In this document: positions 7,886 to 15,031 of the stretch, piece after piece
Position numbering within the stretch: position 1 is the stretch's first letter
Layout of the letters: each line of letters opens with the position of its first letter
Source: Bacteroidota bacterium
GTDB lineage: Bacteria; Bacteroidota; Bacteroidia; Chitinophagales; Chitinophagaceae
DNA: 27,444 nucleotides
Reading direction: 5' to 3'
Assembly: GCA_023391015.1 (NCBI GenBank)
Contig: JAEWBT010000043.1
Span: 1-27,444, forward strand
Notes under the pieces: generated by a model
The model's input: the letters and a program-made list of their open reading frames with translations, nothing else
The model's database searches: none
What the model was told of the DNA's origin: nothing
Made by a program: the position numbers and the translations under genes

Positions 7886-8137
7886 AAAAACCTTCGTTCA
7901 AAACCGAAAAACCGACAATCAAAACCGAAAAACCGTCGTTCAATCCTTAAAAACCGTCGTTCAATCCTCAAAAACCAATCATCAAACCTCAAAAACCATC
8001 ATTCAATCTTCAAAAACCATCATTCAATCCTCAAAAACCGATCATCAAACCTCAAAAACCGTCGTTCAATCCTTAAAAACCAATCATCAATCCTCAAAAA
8101 CCATCGTTCAACCCTCAAAAACCTTCATTAGTTCTTA
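7886..8137. repeat. Array of twelve 21-bp tandem repeats, with AT-rich spacer up to tgt
   Basis: Twelve units of exactly 21 bases follow each other without one insertion or deletion. Each begins AAAAACC and most end CAATCCTC or CAAACCTC, while the six bases after AAAAACC vary (GTCGTT, ATCATT, AATCAT, GATCAT and others). Two sub-types alternate irregularly. In one plus-strand frame the whole array is open as heptapeptides of the form KT-x-x-Q-S-S and ends at a TAA at 8136–8138, but no credible start signal exists and the frame would run antisense into the neighbouring gene's start. I therefore treat it as a DNA repeat. The rest of the gap, 8138–8357, is AT-rich, without genes or obvious hairpins. 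Confidence 0.9.
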
Positions 8138-8357
8138 AAAATCCCGGCTTCTGGCCCCTCTTTCCACCATCACTTTCGCTATATCCAAAACACTTACTTA
8201 CATTTTTCTCCACAAATATCTATCAGCACATCCCATATTGTCAAGTGTCTCATCTTTCCTAAAACAAATTTATTTTTTAAGCCTAAATACCATCAACATC
8301 TACTGCAAAAAGCGTTTTTTCTATCGCTATCGCCCCCGCAGCCTGTCCCCCTTTTCC

Positions 8358-8365
8358 TACCTTCG
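8358..8365 (+). promoter_or_regulatory. Putative -7 promoter element (TACCTTCG) of tgt
   Basis: TACCTTCGC fits the TAnnTTYGC pattern found before other genes in the window and lies 12 bases before the tgt start, implying a very short leader. No clear -33 element is seen. Confidence 0.45.
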
Positions 8366-8377
8366 CAGCCCTGCCCC

Positions 8378-9508
8378 ATGACCTTTACCCTCCACGCGCA
8401 AGACCCTCATTCCAACGCCCGCGCCGGTACCCTCACCACCGATCGCGGCCCCATCCAGACGCCTATTTTTATGCCCGTGGGCACGGTGGGCTCCGTTAAG
8501 GCCGTTACCGTTCCGCAATTACAAGAAGAAGTCAAAGCTCAGATCATTCTGGGCAATACTTACCACTTGTACCTGCGGCCCGGCATGGAGGTGATGGAAG
8601 CTGCCGGTGGGCTTCACAACTTCAACGGCTGGCAGAAGCCCATCCTCACCGATAGCGGCGGTTATCAGGTGTTTTCCCTGGCCGAGCAGCGCAAGATTAC
8701 TGAAGAAGGCGTGCTGTTCCGCTCCCATATCGACGGCTCCAAGCACCTTTTCACCCCCGAAAGCGTGATGGACGTGCAGCGCACCATCGGGGCCGATATT
8801 ATCATGGCCTTTGATGAATGTCCGCCCTACCCCTGCGATGCGCCGTATGCCAAATTCAGCATGGAGCTGACCCATCGCTGGCTTGCCCGCTGCGTCAAGC
8901 GCCTTGGCGAGACAGAACCCAAGTGGGGCCACCGCCAATCTCTTTTTCCCATTGTGCAGGGCAGTCTTTACAAAGACCTCCGGAAAGCCTCCTGCGAGTT
9001 TGCCGCTTCGCTGGACTGCGACGGCAATGCTATCGGCGGCCTTTCCGTGGGCGAGCCGGAGGAAAGCATGTACGAGATGGCCGCCTGGTGCTGCGAGCAT
9101 CTCCCTGCCCACAAACCGCGCTACCTTATGGGCGTGGGCACGCCCTGGAACATTCTTGAAAACATTTCTTTGGGCATCGACATGTTCGATTGCGTGATGC
9201 CTACCCGCAATGGCCGCAACGGCATGCTCTTTACCGCCAACGGCGTCATCAATATCAAAAACGCCAAGTGGGCCAAGGATTTTTCCCCGATCGATGACAC
9301 CATCGGCTGCCACCTCAGCGCCTATCACACCAAGGCTTATCTGCGGCATCTTTTTGTGGCGGGCGAATACCTGGCGCTCACGCTGGCTTCCGTCCACAAT
9401 CTTTCCTTTTACCTCTGGCTGGTGGGCGAAGCGCGGCAGCAAATCCTTTCCGGAAATTTCGATGCCTGGAAGCGCGAAATGATCCCCCGCCTCAAAAACC
9501 GGCTTTGA
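8378..9508 (+). CDS. tgt: Queuine/preQ1 tRNA-guanine transglycosylase, zinc ligands missing
   Basis: Tgt exchanges guanine-34 for preQ1 in the anticodons of tRNAs for Asp, Asn, His and Tyr, a step in queuosine synthesis. The 376 residues cover the full TIM barrel. Visible are ILGNTYHLYLRPG (57–69), TDSGGYQVFSL with catalytic D92 (91–101), FPIVQGS (190–196), AIGGLSVGEP (218–227), YLMGVGTP and MFDCVMPTRNGRNG with the nucleophile D271 (269–282). The usual CxCxxC...H zinc site should lie at about 305–324, but here it reads IDDTIGCHLSAYHTKAYLRH, keeping only C311 and H324. I believe this loss is common in Bacteroidota Tgt rather than damage. The start ATG is 12 bases after a -7-like box. Confidence 0.96.
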   Translation: MTFTLHAQDPHSNARAGTLTTDRGPIQTPIFMPVGTVGSVKAVTVPQLQEEVKAQIILGNTYHLYLRPGMEVMEAAGGLHNFNGWQKPILTDSGGYQVFSLAEQRKITEEGVLFRSHIDGSKHLFTPESVMDVQRTIGADIIMAFDECPPYPCDAPYAKFSMELTHRWLARCVKRLGETEPKWGHRQSLFPIVQGSLYKDLRKASCEFAASLDCDGNAIGGLSVGEPEESMYEMAAWCCEHLPAHKPRYLMGVGTPWNILENISLGIDMFDCVMPTRNGRNGMLFTANGVINIKNAKWAKDFSPIDDTIGCHLSAYHTKAYLRHLFVAGEYLALTLASVHNLSFYLWLVGEARQQILSGNFDAWKREMIPRLKNRL

Positions 9509-9537
9509 GGGTTACTGCTGCAATGAATTAATAAACA

Positions 9538-9608
9538 GATTCTTTCAAGAATGACAAAGAAGGCGAATAAAATAAACACACAGCGACTTTGTCATCCTGC
9601 AAAGGATC
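9538..9608. repeat. Inverted pair of GTCAT-type hairpin repeats downstream of tgt
   Basis: Arms 9538–9559 and 9587–9608 are 22 bases each and pair at 17 or more positions. Each contains an internal mini-hairpin next to a conserved TTTGTCAT core, and the mini-hairpin differs between arms in a compensated way (TTCTTGAAAGAA in one, TCCTGCAAAGGA in the other). The adjoining sequence at 9580–9595 (ACAGCGACTTTGTCAT) recurs in reverse complement at 11796–11812 with a one-base insertion. It may also serve as the tgt terminator. Confidence 0.75.
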
Positions 9609-9676
9609 TTTACTATTTTTTCTTTTTAAAAGAAAAAGTTCCTTCCCGACATTCACGGCTCTAAAAACAGTTCTCC

Positions 9677-9708
9677 ATTGAGCTATTGAGCCATTGAGAT
9701 ATTGAGCA
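9677..9708 (+). repeat. Tandem octamer repeat (ATTGAGCC-type) before the LptF/G gene
   Basis: ATTGAG occurs at 9677, 9685, 9693 and 9701, an exact 8-base period with variable seventh and eighth bases, ending a few bases before the GTG start at 9716. The same octamer, twice in tandem, occurs at 16583–16598. The rest of the tgt–lptF/G gap holds the GTCAT repeat and a T-run/A-run hairpin near 9615–9635. Confidence 0.7.
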
Positions 9709-9715
9709 ATTCATT

Positions 9716-10834
9716 GTGAAGTTCCTCTCCCGCCTTCTGCCCCATTATCGCTACTTCGGCCTGAAGCGGCTGGATGTGTATATCCTGAAGAAATTCCTGG
9801 GCACTTTTTTCTATGCCATTCTTATCCTCATCCTCATCTCCGACGTCATCGACCTCTCGCAAAAGGTAGAAGACTTTGCTACTAAGAAAGCCCCACTGAC
9901 GGAAATCCTGAATTACTTCAAGAATTTCTCGCCCCACATCGCGGCCCTGCTGTATCCGCTGTTCATTCTCATTGCCGCCATCTTCTTTACCTCCAAGCTG
10001 GCCTACAAAACGGAGATTATTGCCATGCTGGCCACCGGCACTTCGTTCCAGCGCTTTTTGCGACCCTATTTTATCGGGGGCATCTTGTTGGGATTGCTTT
10101 CCCTTTGGGCCAATCACATCATTGTTCCGGCGGCCAATAAAGAGCGTATTGCCTTTGAAGATAAATACATCCACAACGCCGTTACCAGCACCAGCCAAAA
10201 CATCCACATCCGCCTTTCGCCCAGCCTCTATGTGTATGTGCAGCGCTACGATTTCCCCACCAACACCGCCTTCAAGTTCACCGCCGAAACTTTTGAGGGC
10301 ACGTTGCTGAAAGAAAAGCTCATGGCCGAGCAAGCCCACTACGACAGCCTGCGCGGCGGCTGGAATCTGATCGACATCACCATCCGCATCAACGACAGTC
10401 TGCGGGAAACCCTGCGCCACGTGGACACGATGTACCGGCACTACGACTTTAAGCCCGAAGAACTCCTCTACAACTCCGATGCCGTGGCTGCCCTCACCAC
10501 CCCCGAACTCCTCCAAACCATTCACAAACAGGAAGTGCGCGGTGCCGAAACGGTCAATACCTATTATGTGGAGCTGCACCGCCGCAGCGCCCAGCCCTTC
10601 GCCGGACTGGTACTCACCATTATCGGCGCCTGCCTTGCTTCGCGCAAAATCCGGGGCGGCAGCGGTTATCACCTCGGCCTCGGCATTGCCATTTCGGCCA
10701 TCTACATGATGCTGTTGCAGTTTAGCACCACCCTTTCCATCAAAGGCGGGTTCAATCCCTTTATTGCGGTGTGGATTCCCAATATTATTTTCTCCGTAGT
10801 GGCCGTGGTCTTGTATATCCGCGAAAGCCGCTAA
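9716..10834 (+). CDS. LptF/LptG family permease (YjgP/YjgQ), lipopolysaccharide export
   Basis: This is a membrane subunit of the LptB2FG ABC transporter that pulls lipopolysaccharide out of the inner membrane toward LptC/LptA. The 372-residue protein has the family layout: three N-terminal helices (about 30–48, 73–93, 117–138), a periplasmic beta-jellyroll domain (about 145–290, with HIRLSPSLYVYVQRYDF), then three C-terminal helices (about 293–311, 322–342, 350–368). LDVYILKKFLGTFFYAI (19–35) and AMLATGTSFQRFLRPYF (103–119) are typical family segments. The start is GTG 9716; no ATG lies near, and the preceding octamer repeat leaves little room for a leader. Bacteroidota often encode two such proteins apart from each other, and I cannot tell LptF from LptG here. 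Confidence 0.9.
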   Translation: MKFLSRLLPHYRYFGLKRLDVYILKKFLGTFFYAILILILISDVIDLSQKVEDFATKKAPLTEILNYFKNFSPHIAALLYPLFILIAAIFFTSKLAYKTEIIAMLATGTSFQRFLRPYFIGGILLGLLSLWANHIIVPAANKERIAFEDKYIHNAVTSTSQNIHIRLSPSLYVYVQRYDFPTNTAFKFTAETFEGTLLKEKLMAEQAHYDSLRGGWNLIDITIRINDSLRETLRHVDTMYRHYDFKPEELLYNSDAVAALTTPELLQTIHKQEVRGAETVNTYYVELHRRSAQPFAGLVLTIIGACLASRKIRGGSGYHLGLGIAISAIYMMLLQFSTTLSIKGGFNPFIAVWIPNIIFSVVAVVLYIRESR

Positions 10835-10867
10835 ATCCTTTGTTGTTTTTCTTTAAAAGATTACTCT

Positions 10868-11587
10868 TTGTTTGTATTTCCCACTACACGCGCCTTTTTT
10901 CTTTCCTGCCTTGCCCTGCTCAGTGCCACACAATTCCTCTTTGCGCAGGATAAATCCCCGGAACAACGCGAGCGCAAAAACCGCATTCGCTCCGAGTTTA
11001 TCATCGAGCCGGGTTTTAATATCCTTTTTACTCCAACCTACGTCTTAAATTCCGGAACTGTACCGACCCCGACCCACAACACAGGCCGGGGCGGCAGCCT
11101 GGTCATCAAATACATCGGCGTTCCCGAACGGAAACTCACCCTGGGCGTTCGCATTGCGTTGCAAAGTATGGCCATTTCCGGCGATGGCTATCAGGGCTAT
11201 AAAAACGGCCAGCCCAATGATGCCGAAACCATCTATGCAAGACCTTTTTTTCAGGTTGGTTTGCAGGGTCATTTCTATCTTCCCTTTGCATCCCGCCTGT
11301 CTTTGCGCATCAGTCCACATGCCGGTTATGGGGTTGCCACTTCCAACGGAAAAGATATGGTTGATGGAAAAGTAGTCGGCGTTACGGTGGGCAATTCTTC
11401 GGGTTGGAATGCCGGTTGCGATGTCAGTCTGGGCTTTCGGGTGGATAATCATCTTCAACTTCAAATCGTCTCTGGCTATCAGCACAGCTGGATGCGCTTC
11501 TACGGCGACAATTTCGTAAACAAGGCAGTAGAAGGGTTCAATATCTCCCACATCCCGGTCCATCTCGGTATTGGCATCCGGTTCTAA
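10868..11587 (+). CDS. Secreted outer-membrane beta-barrel-like protein, paralogue 1
   Basis: The 239-residue protein has a signal peptide (about residues 8–26, RAFFLSCLALLSATQFLFAQ) and then alternating strands ending in Phe, as expected for a small eight-strand-type outer-membrane barrel. EFIIEPGFNILFTP, FFQVGLQGHFYLPF, LSLRISPHAGYG, VGNSSGWNAGCDVSLGF and SGYQHSWMRFYGDNF are shared with the next gene. No catalytic motif is seen. The only start available after the upstream stop is a rare codon, and TTG 10868 gives the best signal peptide. It starts 33 bases after the permease gene and may be co-transcribed with it. Function unknown. Confidence 0.78.
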   Translation: MFVFPTTRAFFLSCLALLSATQFLFAQDKSPEQRERKNRIRSEFIIEPGFNILFTPTYVLNSGTVPTPTHNTGRGGSLVIKYIGVPERKLTLGVRIALQSMAISGDGYQGYKNGQPNDAETIYARPFFQVGLQGHFYLPFASRLSLRISPHAGYGVATSNGKDMVDGKVVGVTVGNSSGWNAGCDVSLGFRVDNHLQLQIVSGYQHSWMRFYGDNFVNKAVEGFNISHIPVHLGIGIRF

Positions 11588-11698
11588 AGAAAAAAGAAAG
11601 GCTATTTCCGGAAATTTTCCGGAAAATAGTGCGGCATCTACCCGGCTCAACGAGAGCAGGATTTTCTCCCGTTCCCGGTAGCGAAGAGGCATGCCTTG

Positions 11699-11842
11699 AA
11701 GCGGTCTCCTAAATGAGAGGCTACTGTTTTCTTCTTTTTGTCACCCTCGAAGAGGGTCTTCACAGCTTCTGAAATCGTGAAGATTCCCTTCGGGAATGAC
11801 AAAAGTCGCTGTCTAAAACAACCTCTTCAGGTTAGACCGGAT
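11699..11842. mobile_element. MITE-like 144-bp insertion with 4-bp target duplication
   Basis: The 3' flank of paralogue 1 (11588–11880) is similar to that of paralogue 2 (12680–12822) except for this block. In the intact copy the sequence reads ATGCCTTGTCTCTACG. Here ATGCCTTG ends at 11698, 144 other bases follow, and CTTGTCTCTACGCT resumes at 11843, so CTTG is duplicated on both sides. The block has imperfect inverted ends (CGGTCT at 11702–11707, AGACCG at 11834–11839, with further pairing inward) and a second inverted pair with 29-base arms at 11735–11763 and 11777–11805. Each of these holds its own mini-hairpin (CCCTCGAAGAGGG and TTCCCGAAGGGAA). It has no coding capacity, so movement would need a transposase elsewhere. 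It accounts for most of the gap between the two paralogues. Confidence 0.65.
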
Positions 11843-11971
11843 CTTGTCTCTACGCTTTCTTCCGCTATTCGCATCAACTTATTCGCCAATTATAGCGTAA
11901 AATAAATTGTTTAGCAGTGCAATAATTTCTTGAGACATTTATCTGCCTGCATCTTAATTTTCCCACACCCT

Positions 11972-12679
11972 ATGCGTAAACTTTTACTCCTGGCCTTTGG
12001 CTTCACTGGCGTGCTATCCCACATCCATGCACAAGACGCAGCGCCCGCCACCAACGTTAAAATCAAACAACCCACCCGGCAGGAATTCATTTTTGAGTCG
12101 GGTTTCAACTTCTGCTTCACGCCCGATATAGTGCTCAGCAACACAACCATTTCGGCGTCTTCCAGCCACGTCGGTCTCGGCACCGGAATCCTTTTAAAAT
12201 ACATTCCTTTTCAGAAGCGTTTCTTCGGAATTGGATTGCGCCTTGGATTAAACAACCTAAAGGTTTGGAAAGATGGCTATGTGCAATACGTCAACGGCAC
12301 CATCGATGAAGTAGCAGCCAAGTATGCCAATCCACTCTTGCAAATCGGGTTGCAGGGTCATTTCACGGCCACGCTCTCGCCAAAAGTCTCGCTCCGCCTC
12401 AGCCCCTTCGCAGGCTATGGGCATGCCTGGTCGAGCAATGTGGATCAGGACAGAAATCAAAGAGTAAGCGCGATTCCGGTGGGCAATTCTTCGGGTTGGA
12501 ATGCCGGTTTTGATGTGAGCCTCGGCATTGAGCTCTATAAGCAGTTTTCGCTCACCATTTCCTCTGGCTATCAGCGCAGCTGGATGCGATTTGCCACCAA
12601 TAACACCCTTACTCCCGGCGCGTCAGGGTTCAATATCACCCACATCCCCCTAAACATCGGCATCGGCATCGGGTTTTGA
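11972..12679 (+). CDS. Secreted outer-membrane beta-barrel-like protein, paralogue 2
   Basis: The protein has 235 residues from ATG 11972, chosen over an upstream frame opening because it begins directly with a signal peptide (MRKLLLLAFGFTGVLSHIHAQ). It matches its neighbour along the whole length: EFIFESGFNFCFTPDIVLSN, LLQIGLQGHFTATLSPKVS, RLSPFAGYGHAW, VGNSSGWNAGFDVSLGIEL, SGYQRSWMRF and a final strand ending IGIGIGF. A stretch of 33 identical bases (11385–11417 and 12477–12509) stands out against otherwise diverged DNA. The copies therefore arose by tandem duplication and may exchange sequence. The barrel nature is inferred from strand pattern and final Phe; function unknown. Confidence 0.8.
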   Translation: MRKLLLLAFGFTGVLSHIHAQDAAPATNVKIKQPTRQEFIFESGFNFCFTPDIVLSNTTISASSSHVGLGTGILLKYIPFQKRFFGIGLRLGLNNLKVWKDGYVQYVNGTIDEVAAKYANPLLQIGLQGHFTATLSPKVSLRLSPFAGYGHAWSSNVDQDRNQRVSAIPVGNSSGWNAGFDVSLGIELYKQFSLTISSGYQRSWMRFATNNTLTPGASGFNITHIPLNIGIGIGF

Positions 12680-12822
12680 GAAAATAGCAGGGCCATTTCC
12701 GGAAATTTGGGGAAAATATCGCAGCCTCTGCCCGGCTCAACGAGAGGACGATTCATCTTTATTTCCTGTAGAGACAAGGCATGCCTTGTCTCTACGCTCC
12801 CTTCCCCCACCGCCATCAACGC
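12680..12822. repeat. Duplicated 3' flank, intact copy, with a 28-bp perfect palindrome at 12768–12795
   Basis: This segment repeats the sequence after paralogue 1: a TTTCCGGAAA palindrome, then CCCGGCTCAACGAGAG, then the palindrome, then CTTGTCTCTACGCT. The palindrome has a GTAGAGACAAGG left arm, a GCATGC centre region and the exact reverse complement on the right. The equivalent site after paralogue 1 has a degraded left arm (GTAGCGAAGAGG) and carries the MITE-like insertion three bases from the palindrome centre. Related GTAGAGAC...GTCTCTAC repeats are, from memory, common in several bacterial phyla. Confidence 0.75.
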
Positions 12823-12861
12823 CTCCCTTCAACCCTCTCAACTTATAAACCTATATACACT

Positions 12862-12899
12862 ATAACCCCCTAAATCCTAACCCCTAATCCCTAAAACCT
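12862..12899. repeat. Degenerate CCCTAA-type tandem repeat upstream of the E1 gene
   Basis: About five units of 7–8 bases of the form CCCTAA (ACCCCCTAA, ATCCTAA, CCCCTAA, TCCCTAA, AACCTA) lie just before the predicted -7 box. A shorter, reverse-oriented version (TTAGGGGTTAGGGG) occurs near 20323–20337. Confidence 0.5.
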
Positions 12900-12905
12900 A
12901 TGGCT

Positions 12906-12913
12906 TAGCTTTG
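12906..12913 (+). promoter_or_regulatory. Putative -7 promoter element (TAGCTTTG) of the E1 gene
   Basis: TAGCTTTGC matches TAnnTTTG exactly and covers the TTG at 12911 that would otherwise be the most upstream start codon. It therefore argues for translation from the GTG at 12944. Confidence 0.5.
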
Positions 12914-12943
12914 CGCCCCAATCACCAAAGCTGTTCCGTCTTC

Positions 12944-15001
12944 GTGGATTCTAAACACACCGACAAGGAAGGCCTCCTCAAAGCCTACCGACTGATGATG
13001 ACCGCCCGCGCCATGGCCGATACCTATGAAGCCAACCGCGCGATTTGCAAGTATGTCCACAGCACTTCCCGTGGCCACGAAGCCATTCAGCTTGCGACTG
13101 CTTTTTGCCTCAAGCCTCACGATTGGGTGAGCCCCTATTACCGCGACGAAAGCATTATGCTGGGCATGGGCTGGCGCCCCTACGAACTGATGCTGCAACT
13201 ATTGGCCAAAGGCGAAGACCCTTTCACCGGTGGCCGCGCTTATTATAACCACCCCAACAGCCGCCGCGAAAATCTGCCCAAGATTATCCACCAAAGCTCC
13301 GCCACGGGTATGCAGGCCATCCCCACCACCGGCGTTGCCCAAGGCCTTTCTTATATTCAGCACCAAGGGCTGAAAGACTATCCCACTCCGCCGGTTGTAG
13401 TTTGTTCTTTGGGAGATGGCTCTGTAACCGAAGGCGAAGTCGCCGAAGCATGGCAGTTTGCTGTCCTCAAAAAGCTGCCCATCATCTATCTTGTGCAAGA
13501 CAACGGCTGGGGAATCTCCGTGAGCGCCGAAGAAGCGCGCACGATGGATGCCTATGAATATGCCGCTGGTTTTGTTGGGATGGATCGCGTCCGCGTAGAT
13601 GGTGCCGACTTTGAAGCTTCCCTCCAGACGATGCAGGAAGTGGTAGAAAAAGTGCGGCAAGGCGGCGGGCCAGTGGTAGTGCAGGCCAATGTCCCCTTAA
13701 TCGGCCATCACACCTCCGGGGTTCGCCGCGAATGGTATCGCCATGATTTAGACGAACACAACAGCAAAGACCCCGGCCATCGACTCCGGATGCGTCTGCT
13801 GGAGCTGGGGGTGAAAGAAGATGCTTTAGATGCGATTGAAAAAGAAGAAATCGCTTTCATCCAACGCGAATTTGACGCCGCAGTAGCTGCTCCCGACCCG
13901 GATCCGGCTACCGTTGCCGACCACGTTTTCGTTCCCACGCCCATCACCGAAGAAAAAGGCACCCGCACGCCCGAAGGCCGCGAAAAAGTAGTGATGGTGG
14001 ATGCTGCGCTTCATGCCGTGGAAGAAATCATGCAGGATCACCCCGAAGCCTTGCTCTATGGGCAGGATGTGGGCAAGCGCCTCGGTGGCGTGTTCCGCGA
14101 AGCCGCCACGCTGGGCGACAAATTCGGCGACGAGCGCGTCTTTAACACCGCCATTCAGGAAGCCTACATCATTGGTTCTACCGCCGGCATGAGCGCTGTG
14201 GGTCTGAAGCCGATTGTGGAAGTACAGTTCGCCGATTACATCTACCCGGGCCTCAATCAGTTGGTCACCGAGATGTCTAAGACGGCGTATCTCTCGTGTG
14301 GAAAGTTCTCCGTCAGCTCCGTGATCCGCGTGCCCATTGGCGCTTATGGCGGTGGCGGTCCGTATCACAGCGGTTCGGTAGAAAGCACCCTGGCCACCAT
14401 TAAAGGCATTAAAATCGCTTATCCGTCCAACGCCGCCGACCTCAAAGGCCTGATGAAAGCGGCCTTCTACGACCCCAATCCCGTGGTGATGCTGGAACAT
14501 AAAGGCCTGTATTGGAGCAAAGTGCCCGGCACCGAAGACGCTAAGACCATTGAACCCGACCGCGATTACGTATTGCCCTTCGGCAAAGGTTGCGTGGTGT
14601 TGCATGCGTCCGAAGAAGCCGTCGAAAACGGCGATTCCTGCTGCGTCATTACCTACGGCATGGGCGTTCACTGGGCGAAAAATGCGGCTGCGCAGTTTCC
14701 GGGCCGCGTCGAGGTCGTGGACCTGCGAACTATTTATCCCTGCGATGAAGAATTGGTCTTCCAGACGGTGCGCCGCCACGGCAAGGTGCTGGTCCTCACC
14801 GAAGAGCAACTGCGCAATTCTTTTGCCGAAGCGCTCGCGGGCCGTATCGCTCAGGCTTGTTTCCAGTCGCTCGATGCGCCGGTGCAAACGATGGGCGCTT
14901 TAGACCTGCCCGCCGTGCCCATGAACGTTACCCTGGAAGCCGCCATGCTGCCGACGCTGGAAAAAGTAACCACTAAAATTGCCGAAACCCTGGCGCTTTA
15001 A
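12944..15001 (+). CDS. 2-oxoacid dehydrogenase E1, fused alpha and beta subunits
   Basis: This is a thiamine-diphosphate-dependent E1 of a branched-chain 2-oxoacid (or pyruvate-type) dehydrogenase complex, decarboxylating the 2-oxoacid and acylating the lipoyl group of E2. Translation from GTG 12944 gives 685 residues. The alpha half (1–340) holds the GHEAIQLA segment, HTSGVRREWYRHD and the cofactor motif GDGSVTEG...VQDN (GDG at 157–159, DN at 186–187; the canonical final Asn pair is DN here). The beta half (350–685) holds LYGQDVGKRLGGVF, FNTAIQEAYIIGSTAGMSA, VEVQFADYIYPG, RVPIGAYGGGGPYHSGSVE and a transketolase C-terminal domain from about 560. Such fusions are usual in Bacteroidota. The upstream ATG at 12900 is followed by GCT TAG and cannot be the start. 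E2 and E3 are not in the window, so the substrate is undecided. Confidence 0.9.
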   Translation: MDSKHTDKEGLLKAYRLMMTARAMADTYEANRAICKYVHSTSRGHEAIQLATAFCLKPHDWVSPYYRDESIMLGMGWRPYELMLQLLAKGEDPFTGGRAYYNHPNSRRENLPKIIHQSSATGMQAIPTTGVAQGLSYIQHQGLKDYPTPPVVVCSLGDGSVTEGEVAEAWQFAVLKKLPIIYLVQDNGWGISVSAEEARTMDAYEYAAGFVGMDRVRVDGADFEASLQTMQEVVEKVRQGGGPVVVQANVPLIGHHTSGVRREWYRHDLDEHNSKDPGHRLRMRLLELGVKEDALDAIEKEEIAFIQREFDAAVAAPDPDPATVADHVFVPTPITEEKGTRTPEGREKVVMVDAALHAVEEIMQDHPEALLYGQDVGKRLGGVFREAATLGDKFGDERVFNTAIQEAYIIGSTAGMSAVGLKPIVEVQFADYIYPGLNQLVTEMSKTAYLSCGKFSVSSVIRVPIGAYGGGGPYHSGSVESTLATIKGIKIAYPSNAADLKGLMKAAFYDPNPVVMLEHKGLYWSKVPGTEDAKTIEPDRDYVLPFGKGCVVLHASEEAVENGDSCCVITYGMGVHWAKNAAAQFPGRVEVVDLRTIYPCDEELVFQTVRRHGKVLVLTEEQLRNSFAEALAGRIAQACFQSLDAPVQTMGALDLPAVPMNVTLEAAMLPTLEKVTTKIAETLAL

Positions 15002-15031
15002 CCCTTTAAAACCCACTTCTCTCCCTTAGAA

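Noticed and set aside
7886..8137. The 21-bp array as a CRISPR
   Set aside because: The conserved part is only about 15 bases, the variable part six bases and drawn from a few forms; there are no true spacers and no cas genes.
7797..8138. A 113-residue plus-strand protein covering the repeat array
   Set aside because: The only ATG lies inside the start region of the opposite-strand gene, and no leader or promoter-like element supports it. The option is kept as a finding, not annotated as a gene.
8138..8357. A small RNA or tRNA in the AT-rich region before tgt
   Set aside because: No cloverleaf, conserved RNA motif or terminator hairpin could be found.
9683..10672. Long minus-strand frame opposite the permease
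   Set aside because: The plus-strand LptF/G protein is clearly conserved over the same bases, and the antisense product matches nothing recognisable.
13826..14887. Long minus-strand frame opposite the E1 gene
   Set aside because: It is a shadow of the strongly biased codons of the conserved dehydrogenase.
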